Assembly: GCF_004912275.1 (NCBI RefSeq)
Contig: NZ_STGY01000072.1
Location: 62,001-126,000, forward strand
DNA: 64,000 bases
Direction of reading: 5' to 3'
Source: Glycomyces buryatensis
GTDB taxonomy: Bacteria; Actinomycetota; Actinomycetes; Mycobacteriales; Micromonosporaceae
Positions 51,473 through 64,000 of the stretch are shown in pieces. The position numbers were made by a program, and so were the translations under genes. Numbering within the stretch: position 1 is the stretch's first letter; every line of letters starts with the position of its first letter. Under the pieces are notes generated by a model. It was not told the DNA's origin. It searched no databases and saw only the letters and a program-made list of their open reading frames with translations.

Positions 51473-52507
51473 ATGGCAATCAATTCGAGGACTCGCAGAG
51501 GTCTCGCCGCACTCACGGCCTTGGCGGCCATGTCCCTCAGCGCCTGCGGAGGCGTGGAGGTCCGCGACGAATCCGGCGGCGGCCAGGACACTCCCCACGA
51601 CGGTCCGCTGGACCTCGCCGTCGTCCCCAAGGCGGTCGGCCACGAGTTCTGGAGCACCGTGCAGGCCGGGGCCGAATGCGCCGCCGAGCTCGACGGCGAC
51701 GTCACCGTCAACTGGGACGGCGTGAACGCCGAGACGGATGTGGAAGGTCAGGTCAATCTCCTACAGAACTTCGTCACCCAGGACGTCGACGGCATCGTAT
51801 ACGCCGCGACCGATTCCGCGGCCCTGGCTCCGGCGACACAGAACGCGCTCGACTCCGGCATCCCGGTCGCCATGATCGACTCGGGCACCGATCCGCAGCC
51901 CGATGAAGTTCCTTTGTACGCCACGGACAACCGCGCCGGGGCGGCCGAGGCCGCGAACCTGCTGGCCGACGCGCTGGGCGAAGGCGACCACGACGTGGCG
52001 CTCATCGAGTTCCAGCCCGGCTCGCAGACGAACACCGAACGGGTCGAGGGCTTCACCGAAGGCCTTGCCGCGCACGAGAACCTGAACCTGGTCGGGCAGC
52101 AGCCCAGCCACAGCGACGTCAACGAGGCCCGAAAGGTCACCGAGGACATCCTCACCGCCAACCCGGACCTGTCGGGCATCTTCGCCGCCAACGAACCCAG
52201 TGTCCTCGGTGCCGCGCAGGCCGTCGAGGCCGCCGGAAGGTCCGGCGAGGTCGTCATCATCGGGTGGGACGCCGCTCCGGACGAGATCGCCGGCCTGCGC
52301 GACGGCCAGATCGCCGCGCTGGTGGTGCAGAACCCGTTCCGGATGGGCTTCTTCGGCGTCCAGAACATGGTGGAGCATCTCCGAGAGGGCACCGCGATGG
52401 AGTCCGCCGACACCGGCGTCACCTTCGTGACCCCGGACAATATCGACTCGGAGGAAGTCCAGGCCGTGCTCGAGCCCAGCTGCGACAACCCGCCGGTGGA
52501 CCAGTGA
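51473..52507 (+). CDS. CUT2 ABC importer substrate-binding lipoprotein
   Basis: 344 residues, GGAAGGACCAGG before ATG. Signal peptide ending in lipobox LSACGG. Ribose/galactose-type binding fold: DLAVVPKAVGHEFWSTVQAG, QVNLLQNFVTQDVDGIVYAA, NALDSGIPVAMIDSGTDPQP, ADALGEGDHDVALIEFQPGS, GIFAANEPSVLGAAQAVEAA and VIIGWDAAPDEIAGL. This group binds monosaccharides rather than oligosaccharides. Its stop overlaps the ATPase start (GTGA). Confidence 0.9.
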   Translation: MAINSRTRRGLAALTALAAMSLSACGGVEVRDESGGGQDTPHDGPLDLAVVPKAVGHEFWSTVQAGAECAAELDGDVTVNWDGVNAETDVEGQVNLLQNFVTQDVDGIVYAATDSAALAPATQNALDSGIPVAMIDSGTDPQPDEVPLYATDNRAGAAEAANLLADALGEGDHDVALIEFQPGSQTNTERVEGFTEGLAAHENLNLVGQQPSHSDVNEARKVTEDILTANPDLSGIFAANEPSVLGAAQAVEAAGRSGEVVIIGWDAAPDEIAGLRDGQIAALVVQNPFRMGFFGVQNMVEHLREGTAMESADTGVTFVTPDNIDSEEVQAVLEPSCDNPPVDQ

Positions 52508-53325
52508 GCGCCGCCGGCGTAAGCGGCGGCGGCACGGGGCGGGACGAGGAGGACCGCCCGGTGCTGGAGGCGCACGGCATCGTCAAGCGCTTCGGCCACG
52601 TCGAAGCGCTGCGCGGCGCCGACTTCGCCGTCCATCGAGGCGAGGTGGTCGCGCTGATCGGCGACAACGGCGCCGGGAAGAGCACCCTGATCAAGGTGCT
52701 CTCCGGTGCCCAGCCGCAGGACGAGGGCGAGATCCTGATCGATGGGCGCCCTGAGCGTTTCGGATCCCCTGTGGACGCCCGACGGGCGGGCCTCGAGACG
52801 GTGTATCAGGACCTCGCCGTCGCCGACGACCTCAGCGTCGCCGCCAACCTCTACCTCGGCCGCGAGATCAAGCGCCGCGGTCTCCCGGGGCTGCTCGGCC
52901 TGCTCGACAAGCATGCGATGCGGCGCGGCGCCGCTGAAGCGCTGGAACAGCTCGGCGTCCAGGTACCGCGAGTCACCACCCCGATCGCCATGCTGTCGGG
53001 CGGGCAGCGACAGAGCGTCGCCGTCGCCCGGGCCGTCGTCTGGGCGACCAGCGTGGTGATCCTCGACGAGCCCACTGCGGCGCTCGGCGTGGTCCAGACT
53101 CAGCGGGTGCTGGAGGTCATCGACCGCGCCCGCGACGCCGACATGTCGGTCGTGCTGGTCAGCCACAATATGCCGCAGGTTCTGGAGATCGCCGACCGCG
53201 TCGAGGTCATGCGGCTGGGTCGGCGCACCGCCCGCTTTCGGGCGGCCGAGGCCACCACCGACGACCTGGTCGCGGCCATGACCGGGGCGCTCGTCACCGA
53301 ACCGGAGGATTCGAACCTGCGCTGA
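52504..53325 (+). CDS. CUT2 ABC importer ATPase, single-domain (FrcA-like)
   Basis: 273 residues from a GTG overlapping the preceding stop. Walker A LIGDNGAGKSTLIKVLSG, Q-loop TVYQDLAVADDLSVAANLYL, signature AMLSGGQRQSVAVARA, Walker B VVILDEPTAALGVVQT, switch His in VLVSHNMPQ. Only one nucleotide-binding domain, as in FrcA-type fructose importers, not the tandem RbsA/AraG form. It is the only ABC ATPase gene in this window; gene order permease, binding protein, ATPase is likewise as in Frc-like systems in part. Confidence 0.9.
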   Translation: MSAAGVSGGGTGRDEEDRPVLEAHGIVKRFGHVEALRGADFAVHRGEVVALIGDNGAGKSTLIKVLSGAQPQDEGEILIDGRPERFGSPVDARRAGLETVYQDLAVADDLSVAANLYLGREIKRRGLPGLLGLLDKHAMRRGAAEALEQLGVQVPRVTTPIAMLSGGQRQSVAVARAVVWATSVVILDEPTAALGVVQTQRVLEVIDRARDADMSVVLVSHNMPQVLEIADRVEVMRLGRRTARFRAAEATTDDLVAAMTGALVTEPEDSNLR

Positions 53326-53332
53326 GTGCGGC

Positions 53333-53374
53333 GGATGCCGCCCGGGCGGCACTGTCGTGACCCGGGCGGCATCC
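53333..53374. terminator. Bidirectional terminator between CUT2 ATPase and GH10 genes
   Basis: Arms GGATGCCGCCCGGG (53333-53346) and complement (53361-53374) with a 14-base loop, between convergent genes. Confidence 0.8.
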
Positions 53375-53390
53375 GTGTGGGAGGGCTGGT

Positions 53391-56807
<3,417 letters not shown>

Positions 56808-56873
56808 GTGTGGACTCAGACCCGGGCCGTCGCTCGGCACTACGTTCGGGCATTGAAACGTTAAGATCCCTCA

Positions 56874-59601
<2,728 letters not shown>

Positions 59602-59637
59602 GCCGGCCTCACGGCATATTCCATGAGGTAGAGGGAA

Positions 59638-59671
59638 ACGACCGGGCGGCCCGTTCGGGCCGCCCGGTCGT
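59638..59671. terminator. Bidirectional terminator between GH62 and esterase genes
   Basis: 15-base arm ACGACCGGGCGGCCC (59638-59652), loop GTTC, exact complement 59657-59671; convergent genes on either side. Confidence 0.85.
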
Positions 59672-59686
59672 CACGTCCTGGTCCGC

Positions 59687-60688
59687 CTATTCAGGAGCAG
59701 GCGGCTCGGAGCCGTCGAGCCCGGTGAAGAAGTTCCACACCTCGCCCTTGACCCAGCTGTCGGCGCCGCTCTCACAGCCGGTGCATCCGTCCACCGGTCC
59801 CTGCTGGTGTCCGCCGTCGAACGCCGCCCAGACCACCGGATACCCGTCCTGGCAGCCCTCGTAGGCCGTGGTGATGTGGGTGCCGCTGCCCGCGGCGGGC
59901 TCCGCCGGGTTCTGCGAGGCGCAGCCGTTGTTGGCGACGAACCTGTCGCGCATCTCCCGTGCCTGGGGCATGCTGTCGTTGACGCCCTGGATGCCCATGT
60001 ACGCGACGGACTGGGTACCGCCGTTGCATCCGCTGACCGGTCCGGGGACCGCGATGGCCGCGACCGCGCGGAACTGGTCCGGCCGCGCGCACGCCAGCGC
60101 GTAGCTCATGGCCCCGCCGTAGCTGAAGCCCAGCGAGAAGCGCTGCGTCTCGTCGACGCACAGGTCGCCCTCGATCAGCCCGATCATGTCGTCCACGAAG
60201 GTCACGTCGCTGCCGCCATTGTCCGGCCAGGCATTGTCGATGCCTTGGGGGGCAACGAAGATCGCGGTGCCCTCCGCTTGCGCTTCGAGCCCGTAGTAGG
60301 CGTACGGGGCGCCGTCGCTGCCGCCCGAGGCGACGTCTTCGGCGGTGCCGCCCCACCAGTGGAGCCCGAAGATCAACTTGTGCTCGTAGCTGTTGTCGTA
60401 GTTCTCGGGGATCTTCAGGATGAAGCTGCGATCGGTGCCGCTGCTCTGGATCGTGTGGGTGCCGCTCGTCAGCGTCGGAGCGCTCCCGCATCCGGCGCTG
60501 GCGTTGGCGCTCGCCTCCTCTGTGCTCGCCTCCTCCGCGGAGGCGCCGTTCACGGTCACCCCGGCGGCTACCGCGGTGAGAACGATCGCCACCAGGGCGA
60601 GGATTCTGACCCGCAGGAGTCGGCTCCAGTGCGGACCGGCTCGGTGTGTCGGGGGCCGAGCGGCCTGCGGAGCTTCGTCTATGGACAT
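59687..60688 (-). CDS. Secreted PHB-depolymerase/feruloyl-esterase-like protein without CBM
   Basis: 333 residues from ATG 60688 (AAGGAG before it). Basic N-terminus then membrane-type signal RILALVAIVLTAVAAGVTV. Catalytic domain nearly parallels the esterase at 17130: AGCGSAPTLTSGTHTIQSSG, LHWWGGTAEDVASGGSDGA, nucleophile Ser in SLGFSYGGAMSYALACARP, AVPGPVSGCNGGTQSVAYMG, His in FDGGHQQGPVDGC. It ends after a short acidic/proline tail where the paralogue continues into CBM13. Probably removes ferulate or acetate from arabinoxylan. Same promoter design as its paralogue. Confidence 0.85.
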   Translation of the reverse strand: MSIDEAPQAARPPTHRAGPHWSRLLRVRILALVAIVLTAVAAGVTVNGASAEEASTEEASANASAGCGSAPTLTSGTHTIQSSGTDRSFILKIPENYDNSYEHKLIFGLHWWGGTAEDVASGGSDGAPYAYYGLEAQAEGTAIFVAPQGIDNAWPDNGGSDVTFVDDMIGLIEGDLCVDETQRFSLGFSYGGAMSYALACARPDQFRAVAAIAVPGPVSGCNGGTQSVAYMGIQGVNDSMPQAREMRDRFVANNGCASQNPAEPAAGSGTHITTAYEGCQDGYPVVWAAFDGGHQQGPVDGCTGCESGADSWVKGEVWNFFTGLDGSEPPAPE

Positions 60689-60785
60689 TGGGTACTCCTT
60701 TTCATTCGGTCGGCACGCCAAGGGGCGCTATCGATCCTCCGAAGGGGTGGCCGCGAACGCGGCCTCGGCCCTAAATATCGAAGAC

Positions 60786-60815
60786 AGTCTATGGATATAG
60801 GATCTATCAAGTCAA
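60786..60815 (-). promoter_or_regulatory. Promoter of the second esterase gene
   Basis: Minus strand: -35 TTGACT (60810-60815), 18-base spacer, -10 TAGACT (60786-60791), the same hexamers and spacing as at 18594-18623. GGATCTATCAAGTCAA (60800-60815, plus strand) differs from the other copy at one base. No CGAAA-TTTCG site is visible. Confidence 0.65.
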
Positions 60816-60846
60816 GTATGTAACTATTTTTCCGTATAGTTCAGGT

Positions 60847-60906
60847 ATGGCAGGCGAAACCGAGAGGATTCATCCGACCAATGCTCCGGCGCCGTCGCAA
60901 CGCTGA
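60847..60906 (+). CDS. Possible leaderless 19-residue reading frame
   Basis: ATG at 60847 follows TATAGT (60835-60840) by exactly six bases, the same arrangement as at the regulator genes of this window. The frame gives MAGETERIHPTNAPAPSQR and stops. It could be a real small peptide, the surviving start of a lost regulator gene, or chance. No similarity recognised. The remainder of the 60689-61002 gap holds only the esterase promoter and a hairpin. Confidence 0.25.
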   Translation: MAGETERIHPTNAPAPSQR

Positions 60907-60934
60907 GCCGCACCGTCCGCCGAGCCACGTAGCG

Positions 60935-60970
60935 ATCGGGGCGTGAGGGAACCAGCCCTCACGCCCCGAT
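60935..60970 (-). terminator. Terminator of the cupin gene
   Basis: Arm ATCGGGGCGTGAGGG (60935-60949), six-base loop, exact complement (60956-60970), about 30 bases past the cupin stop on the minus strand. Confidence 0.75.
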
Positions 60971-61002
60971 ACGTCCGATGCGGCGGTATCGCAGACTCGC
61001 CC

Positions 61003-61323
61003 TCAGCGACCGGTCACCGTCGTCAGCAGCACGACGGCGTCGTCGAGCGCGGTGAGACCGTGCCGTTCGTCGGGTACGGCTTCGAGGGTTCCTTCGGACA
61101 GGTCGGTGTCGCCGTCGGAGGAGGTCAGCCGGACCCTCCCCCGCAGCACGAGGAGCGAAGCCGCGCCTGGGGTCTCGTGGTCGGACAGGCTCTCGCCGCC
61201 CACCAGCGCGATCAGGGTCTGGCGCAAGGGCCCGTCGTGAAGCAGCAGGTGGGCGCTCCGGCCGTGCGCGGCGGCGCGCGCGAGTCCAAGGTGCTCGTCG
61301 GCGAGGTCGGTCAGTACGTTCAT
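61003..61323 (-). CDS. Small single-domain cupin protein
   Basis: 106 residues from ATG 61323 (GGAGCGACC before it). One cupin barrel: LIALVGGESLSDHETPGAAS with the ESLSDHE metal-site pattern, LLVLRGRVRLTSSDGDTDLS, EGTLEAVPDERHGLTALDDA with the closing His. Only part of the usual His set is present (one His in SDHE, one in ERH). Such proteins are often called LuxR-linked or redox-stress cupins; the function here is unknown. Divergent from the vWA gene and apparently separate from the sugar genes. Confidence 0.72.
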   Translation of the reverse strand: MNVLTDLADEHLGLARAAAHGRSAHLLLHDGPLRQTLIALVGGESLSDHETPGAASLLVLRGRVRLTSSDGDTDLSEGTLEAVPDERHGLTALDDAVVLLTTVTGR

Positions 61324-61650
61324 GGTCGCTCCAAGGCCGGTCGATCGGCGGACTGGATGGTGTCGCGCCCGGGTCCTGCGGGCACACGCACCAAGTGATC
61401 GTGCCACCGCGAACGCCCAGGGACCGCGAGAATCGGCGGTTCGACCGCTTATTGGGAGCAGTACAGGTCGACGCCTTCGACGCCGCCTTCTCGGTCGCGG
61501 ACATAGACACGCGGCGGTAGGGTGGGCGGGCCGACCGCGGGACTCGGGTGCGAATTCCGGATCCGTTTTGTAAGCGTCAGTTCGCCTTCGTGCCTCTCAT
61601 TCCCCGGTCGGCGCCCCTTCCCCTCGAATTTGAAGGCTCGCAACGACTCC
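61324..61650. other. Intergenic region between cupin and vWA genes
   Basis: 327 bases without a convincing gene. Divergent promoters for the cupin and vWA genes must lie here, but I could not assign -35/-10 pairs with confidence. The stretch 61545-61635 is less GC-rich than its surroundings. Confidence 0.4.
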
Positions 61651-63123
61651 ATGGAAACCGTCGCCGATCTCGCCGCCGCCGAGGATGTGCTGCTGTTCGT
61701 CAATGCCGCCATCGCCTCGACCGGGCAGCGCGAGTTCCACTCCGATGTCGACGCGCAGCGGTGGTCGCTGGAGTTCCTGCACGAGTACATGCTGGTCAAC
61801 TACCGGGACCTGTACGCGGCAACACTCACGCTCAGCGTCAACGACCGCAATGCCGCGACGATCATCCTGCGCCTCTTGCAGACCGGCCGCGACGTGAGTC
61901 CTGCTCAGCGCGCGCTCGAAGGCCGTTTGATCGCCAAGGCGCTTCGCGCCCTGCCGACGAACCGGGTGTACCGCCTGTTCACGGCCTTGCGCCGGGAACG
62001 GGTCAACAACCGGCGGACGCGCGCGATCATGCGCGAATGGCTGAGCGAGCGCCCGGATCTGACCTTCGACGCGATCAAGTACCGCTCCGCGTTCCGCGAC
62101 GCGGTTCGCCATGCGCACCTGCGAGTCGACGACCTGCCCCACACTTCAGGTGACGCGGCCGGCGAACTCGCCGCGGTCCTGTTCAACTGGCGTTCCACGG
62201 GCCGCTTCCGCACCCCTCAGTTCGAGACCTGGCGGCGAGCGCACTTCGACCGCCGGGCCGTCTTCGAACTGCCGTACACGGTCGCCGAGGGCTTTGCCGC
62301 GAAGCACCGCATCACTCGCGTGGAGTTCCTGGAGAAGATCGCGCCGCAGATGACCCGGGGCGAGCGACTGAGGCTGCAGCGGTCGGCCGCGCGCGTCGGG
62401 GCGACCGGGGTCGCCTCGGACTTCACCGACCTGTCGCGGATGCCGCTGACCAGGCTCGCCGCCTTCGTTCTGGCGCTGCCGGTCGTCGTACGGGAATCCC
62501 GCCGTGCGGAGTTGGCTGGGGCGCTGCGGGCGGCAGCCCTGCGGGTTGTCGGTCCGCGGGCCGGGACCTGGGGTTCGGTCGCGGCGGTGCTGGACGACAG
62601 CTACTCGTCGAGCGGGTCGAGCGAGAAGCGGCGGCGGCCGCTCGTCGTCGCGCTCGCCTCCCATTTCCTGCTCGAAGCGCTCGCCACCGAGTACCGTCCG
62701 CTGTGGCTTTCCGGCGACGTGGATCCGCTCATGGCCCGGGCCCGGGGCGTCACCGCGCTCGGGGACCGCATTCTGGACGGGCTCGAATCCCGCCCTGAAC
62801 TCCTGATCGTGGTCTCCGACGGCTGGGACAACGCACCCGTCGGCATGGCCGCCGCGGTACTGCGGGTGTGGGAGGAACGGATCGACCCCGCTCGATCGAC
62901 CACGGTGGCCCACCTGAACCCGGTGTTCGACGCCGCGGGTCTCCAGGTCCGGCGCCTCTCCCCCTCCACTCCCACGGTCGGCATTCGCGACGCCGAGAAT
63001 CTGCCCGAGCTCGTCGCGTTCGCCCGCTTCGCCACCGGCCGCACCGGCATCGCCGAACTGCGCGCCCACATCACGGCACAAGTCGACCGCTGGCTCGCCG
63101 AGGAGGCGCCATGCGCCGCTTGA
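61651..63123 (+). CDS. vWA-domain protein with helical N-terminus, distantly TROVE/Ro60-like
   Basis: 490 residues from ATG 61651 (GAAGG somewhat far upstream). Residues 1-300 look all-helical with repeated Arg-rich segments (LHEYMLVNYRDLYAATLTLS, RVYRLFTALRRERVNNRRTR). Residues about 310-480 form a von Willebrand A domain with a complete MIDAS: DDSYS (DxSxS), Thr in GVTALGDRI, and SDG in LLIVVSDGWDN. A helical repeat followed by vWA is the Ro60/TROVE layout of RNA-binding proteins, but the match is distant and may be only architectural. Cytoplasmic. Overlaps the next gene by 13 bases, so the two products should work together. Confidence 0.6.
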   Translation: METVADLAAAEDVLLFVNAAIASTGQREFHSDVDAQRWSLEFLHEYMLVNYRDLYAATLTLSVNDRNAATIILRLLQTGRDVSPAQRALEGRLIAKALRALPTNRVYRLFTALRRERVNNRRTRAIMREWLSERPDLTFDAIKYRSAFRDAVRHAHLRVDDLPHTSGDAAGELAAVLFNWRSTGRFRTPQFETWRRAHFDRRAVFELPYTVAEGFAAKHRITRVEFLEKIAPQMTRGERLRLQRSAARVGATGVASDFTDLSRMPLTRLAAFVLALPVVVRESRRAELAGALRAAALRVVGPRAGTWGSVAAVLDDSYSSSGSSEKRRRPLVVALASHFLLEALATEYRPLWLSGDVDPLMARARGVTALGDRILDGLESRPELLIVVSDGWDNAPVGMAAAVLRVWEERIDPARSTTVAHLNPVFDAAGLQVRRLSPSTPTVGIRDAENLPELVAFARFATGRTGIAELRAHITAQVDRWLAEEAPCAA

Positions 63124-64000
63124 CCTTCGACGGACTCCAGGCCCAACCCGGCCAGGTCTGGGGCGGGGTGCGCCTGGTGCCGCTCGTCCGCGACGAGCCG
63201 ATCGAGTCGTTGCGGCTGCACCCGAACGGTTTCCCCGACCCGACGCTCGACGACGGCTACCGCGCCAGCTGCTGCTATACGCCGCACGGCCTCGTCGCGG
63301 AGTGGACCGACGACGGCGCCGCCGTGCCCGCGCTCGGCACCGCGCTGCAAATGGCCGCCACCACCGTGCGCAAGTCCCGGAAGCCGCCGACCCGCCTCGA
63401 ACGCCGCACCCGCGTGCGCTTCGTCCCGCACCACACCGCGATCGACGCGTTCCTGCCGCTCAGTTACAGAGGACCGGCGACCGCCTGGAGCGAATGGTCG
63501 ACGCGGGCCTTCAACCGCGGCCTTCCGCAGATCGGCGACAAGCAGTTTCCCGGACACGCTGTGGAGGGCCTGGCAGACGCCCTGCGCATCTTCGAAATCC
63601 ATCCTGGACAGTGTGGGGTGCTGGTGTACGTCGCCGACGCCCTCGCCGCGGCCGTCGTCACCCCGCACCCGGACGATTACCGAGCCCTGCACCCGACCCT
63701 CGTCGAGGACGGCTTCGGCGAGCTCATCTGGCGATACGCCAACCTGTACCGCGAGGTCCCCGACTTCGAAGTGCACCTCGACGAGAGCGCGATCGACACG
63801 GTCGGCGACCTGCGCGCCGCCATGGCCGCGGCCCGGCGGGAATGGGCCGGGTCCCACCTGGGGATCATGGCCGCCGGACTCCTCGACACGGAGTACCACT
63901 TCACCTCGGATTACTGGATGGCGCCGTACACCCTGTGGCGCTTCCGGCCCCGATTCAACGCCCGCCGAGAAGATGGTGCGGCCCGGGCCCATGAGCCCCA
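63111..64000 (+). CDS. ARPP-2-like protein, C-terminus beyond window edge
   Basis: Frame open from ATG 63111 to the window end (296 codons seen), with GAGGAGG just upstream inside the vWA gene. The start RRLTFDGLQAQPGQVWGGVR LVPLVRDEPI resembles proteins I recall being annotated ARPP-2 (ADP-ribosylglycohydrolase/rhodanese-phosphatase-associated). Later segments VRFVPHHTAIDAFLPLSYRG, FNRGLPQIGDKQFPGHAVEG and FEIHPGQCGVLVYVADALAA suggest alternating strands and helices. No signal peptide or membrane span. The name rests on memory of the family; function unknown. Coupled translation with the vWA protein suggests one complex or pathway. Confidence 0.5.
   Translation, partial: MRRLTFDGLQAQPGQVWGGVRLVPLVRDEPIESLRLHPNGFPDPTLDDGYRASCCYTPHGLVAEWTDDGAAVPALGTALQMAATTVRKSRKPPTRLERRTRVRFVPHHTAIDAFLPLSYRGPATAWSEWSTRAFNRGLPQIGDKQFPGHAVEGLADALRIFEIHPGQCGVLVYVADALAAAVVTPHPDDYRALHPTLVEDGFGELIWRYANLYREVPDFEVHLDESAIDTVGDLRAAMAAARREWAGSHLGIMAAGLLDTEYHFTSDYWMAPYTLWRFRPRFNARREDGAARAHEP

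Noticed and set aside
61449-61799. Minus-strand frame before and inside the vWA gene
   Set aside because: Antisense over the start of a real gene, no ribosome site, Ser/Arg-rich shadow composition.

Overview
The window is very GC-rich DNA with strongly GC3-biased codons, GAAGG/AAGGAG ribosome sites, TTGAC/TANNNT promoters, many secreted enzymes with ricin-type CBM13 tails, and sugar ABC importers without their own ATPase. This points to a filamentous, plant-polymer-degrading actinomycete. A Glycomyces-like or related genus is a guess from gene style, not a demonstrated assignment.

Nearly the whole window is one large hemicellulose and cell-wall sugar utilisation locus. Left part (1-18.6 kb): a truncated GH62 arabinofuranosidase with a divergent LacI regulator, a GH5-CBM_X2-CBM46 endoglucanase/xyloglucanase, the 3' remnant of a lost ABC permease, GH42 beta-galactosidase, GH27 alpha-galactosidase, an SDR and a Zn-dehydrogenase with their own LacI regulator, GH127 beta-L-arabinofuranosidase, GH31 alpha-xylosidase, a secreted GH43-CBM6 and a secreted feruloyl-esterase-like protein with CBM13. 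Middle (18.7-43 kb): a FadR-type regulator with an ABC importer and an enolase-superfamily dehydratase; a secreted beta-helix protein with CBM13; GH39 xylosidase with a divergent LacI; then a long minus-strand cluster (ABC importer, GH3, YesL-like protein, GH43, a PhyH-type dioxygenase, a small unknown protein); then a third ABC importer. Right part (43-60.7 kb): GH2 beta-galactosidase with AraC regulator, a GntR regulator, L-fuconolactonase and L-fuconate dehydratase facing a CUT2-type ABC importer, secreted GH10 xylanase and a GH39-like enzyme, a second LacI/GH62 block and a second esterase. The last 3.3 kb changes subject: a cupin, a MIDAS-containing vWA protein overlapping an ARPP-2-like protein.

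Working model: secreted GH10, GH62, GH43, GH5 and esterases cut arabinoxylan and xyloglucan outside; the CUT1 importers, probably energised by a shared MsiK-type ATPase encoded elsewhere, take up oligosaccharides; signal-less GH39, GH3, GH31, GH127, GH27, GH2 and GH42 finish hydrolysis in the cytoplasm. A CUT2 importer with fuconate dehydratase and lactonase looks like an L-fucose (6-deoxyhexose) catabolic module, and a shared 19-bp operator ties it to the SDR/Zn-dehydrogenase pair 40 kb away.

Two regulatory patterns cut across the window. A CGAAA-TTTCG palindrome sits about 20-45 bp downstream of the -10 element of at least six promoters, suggesting one xylan/arabinan regulon run by the BxlR-like LacI proteins. 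Several regulator genes carry a -10-like hexamer exactly six bases before the start codon and no ribosome site, suggesting leaderless transcripts.
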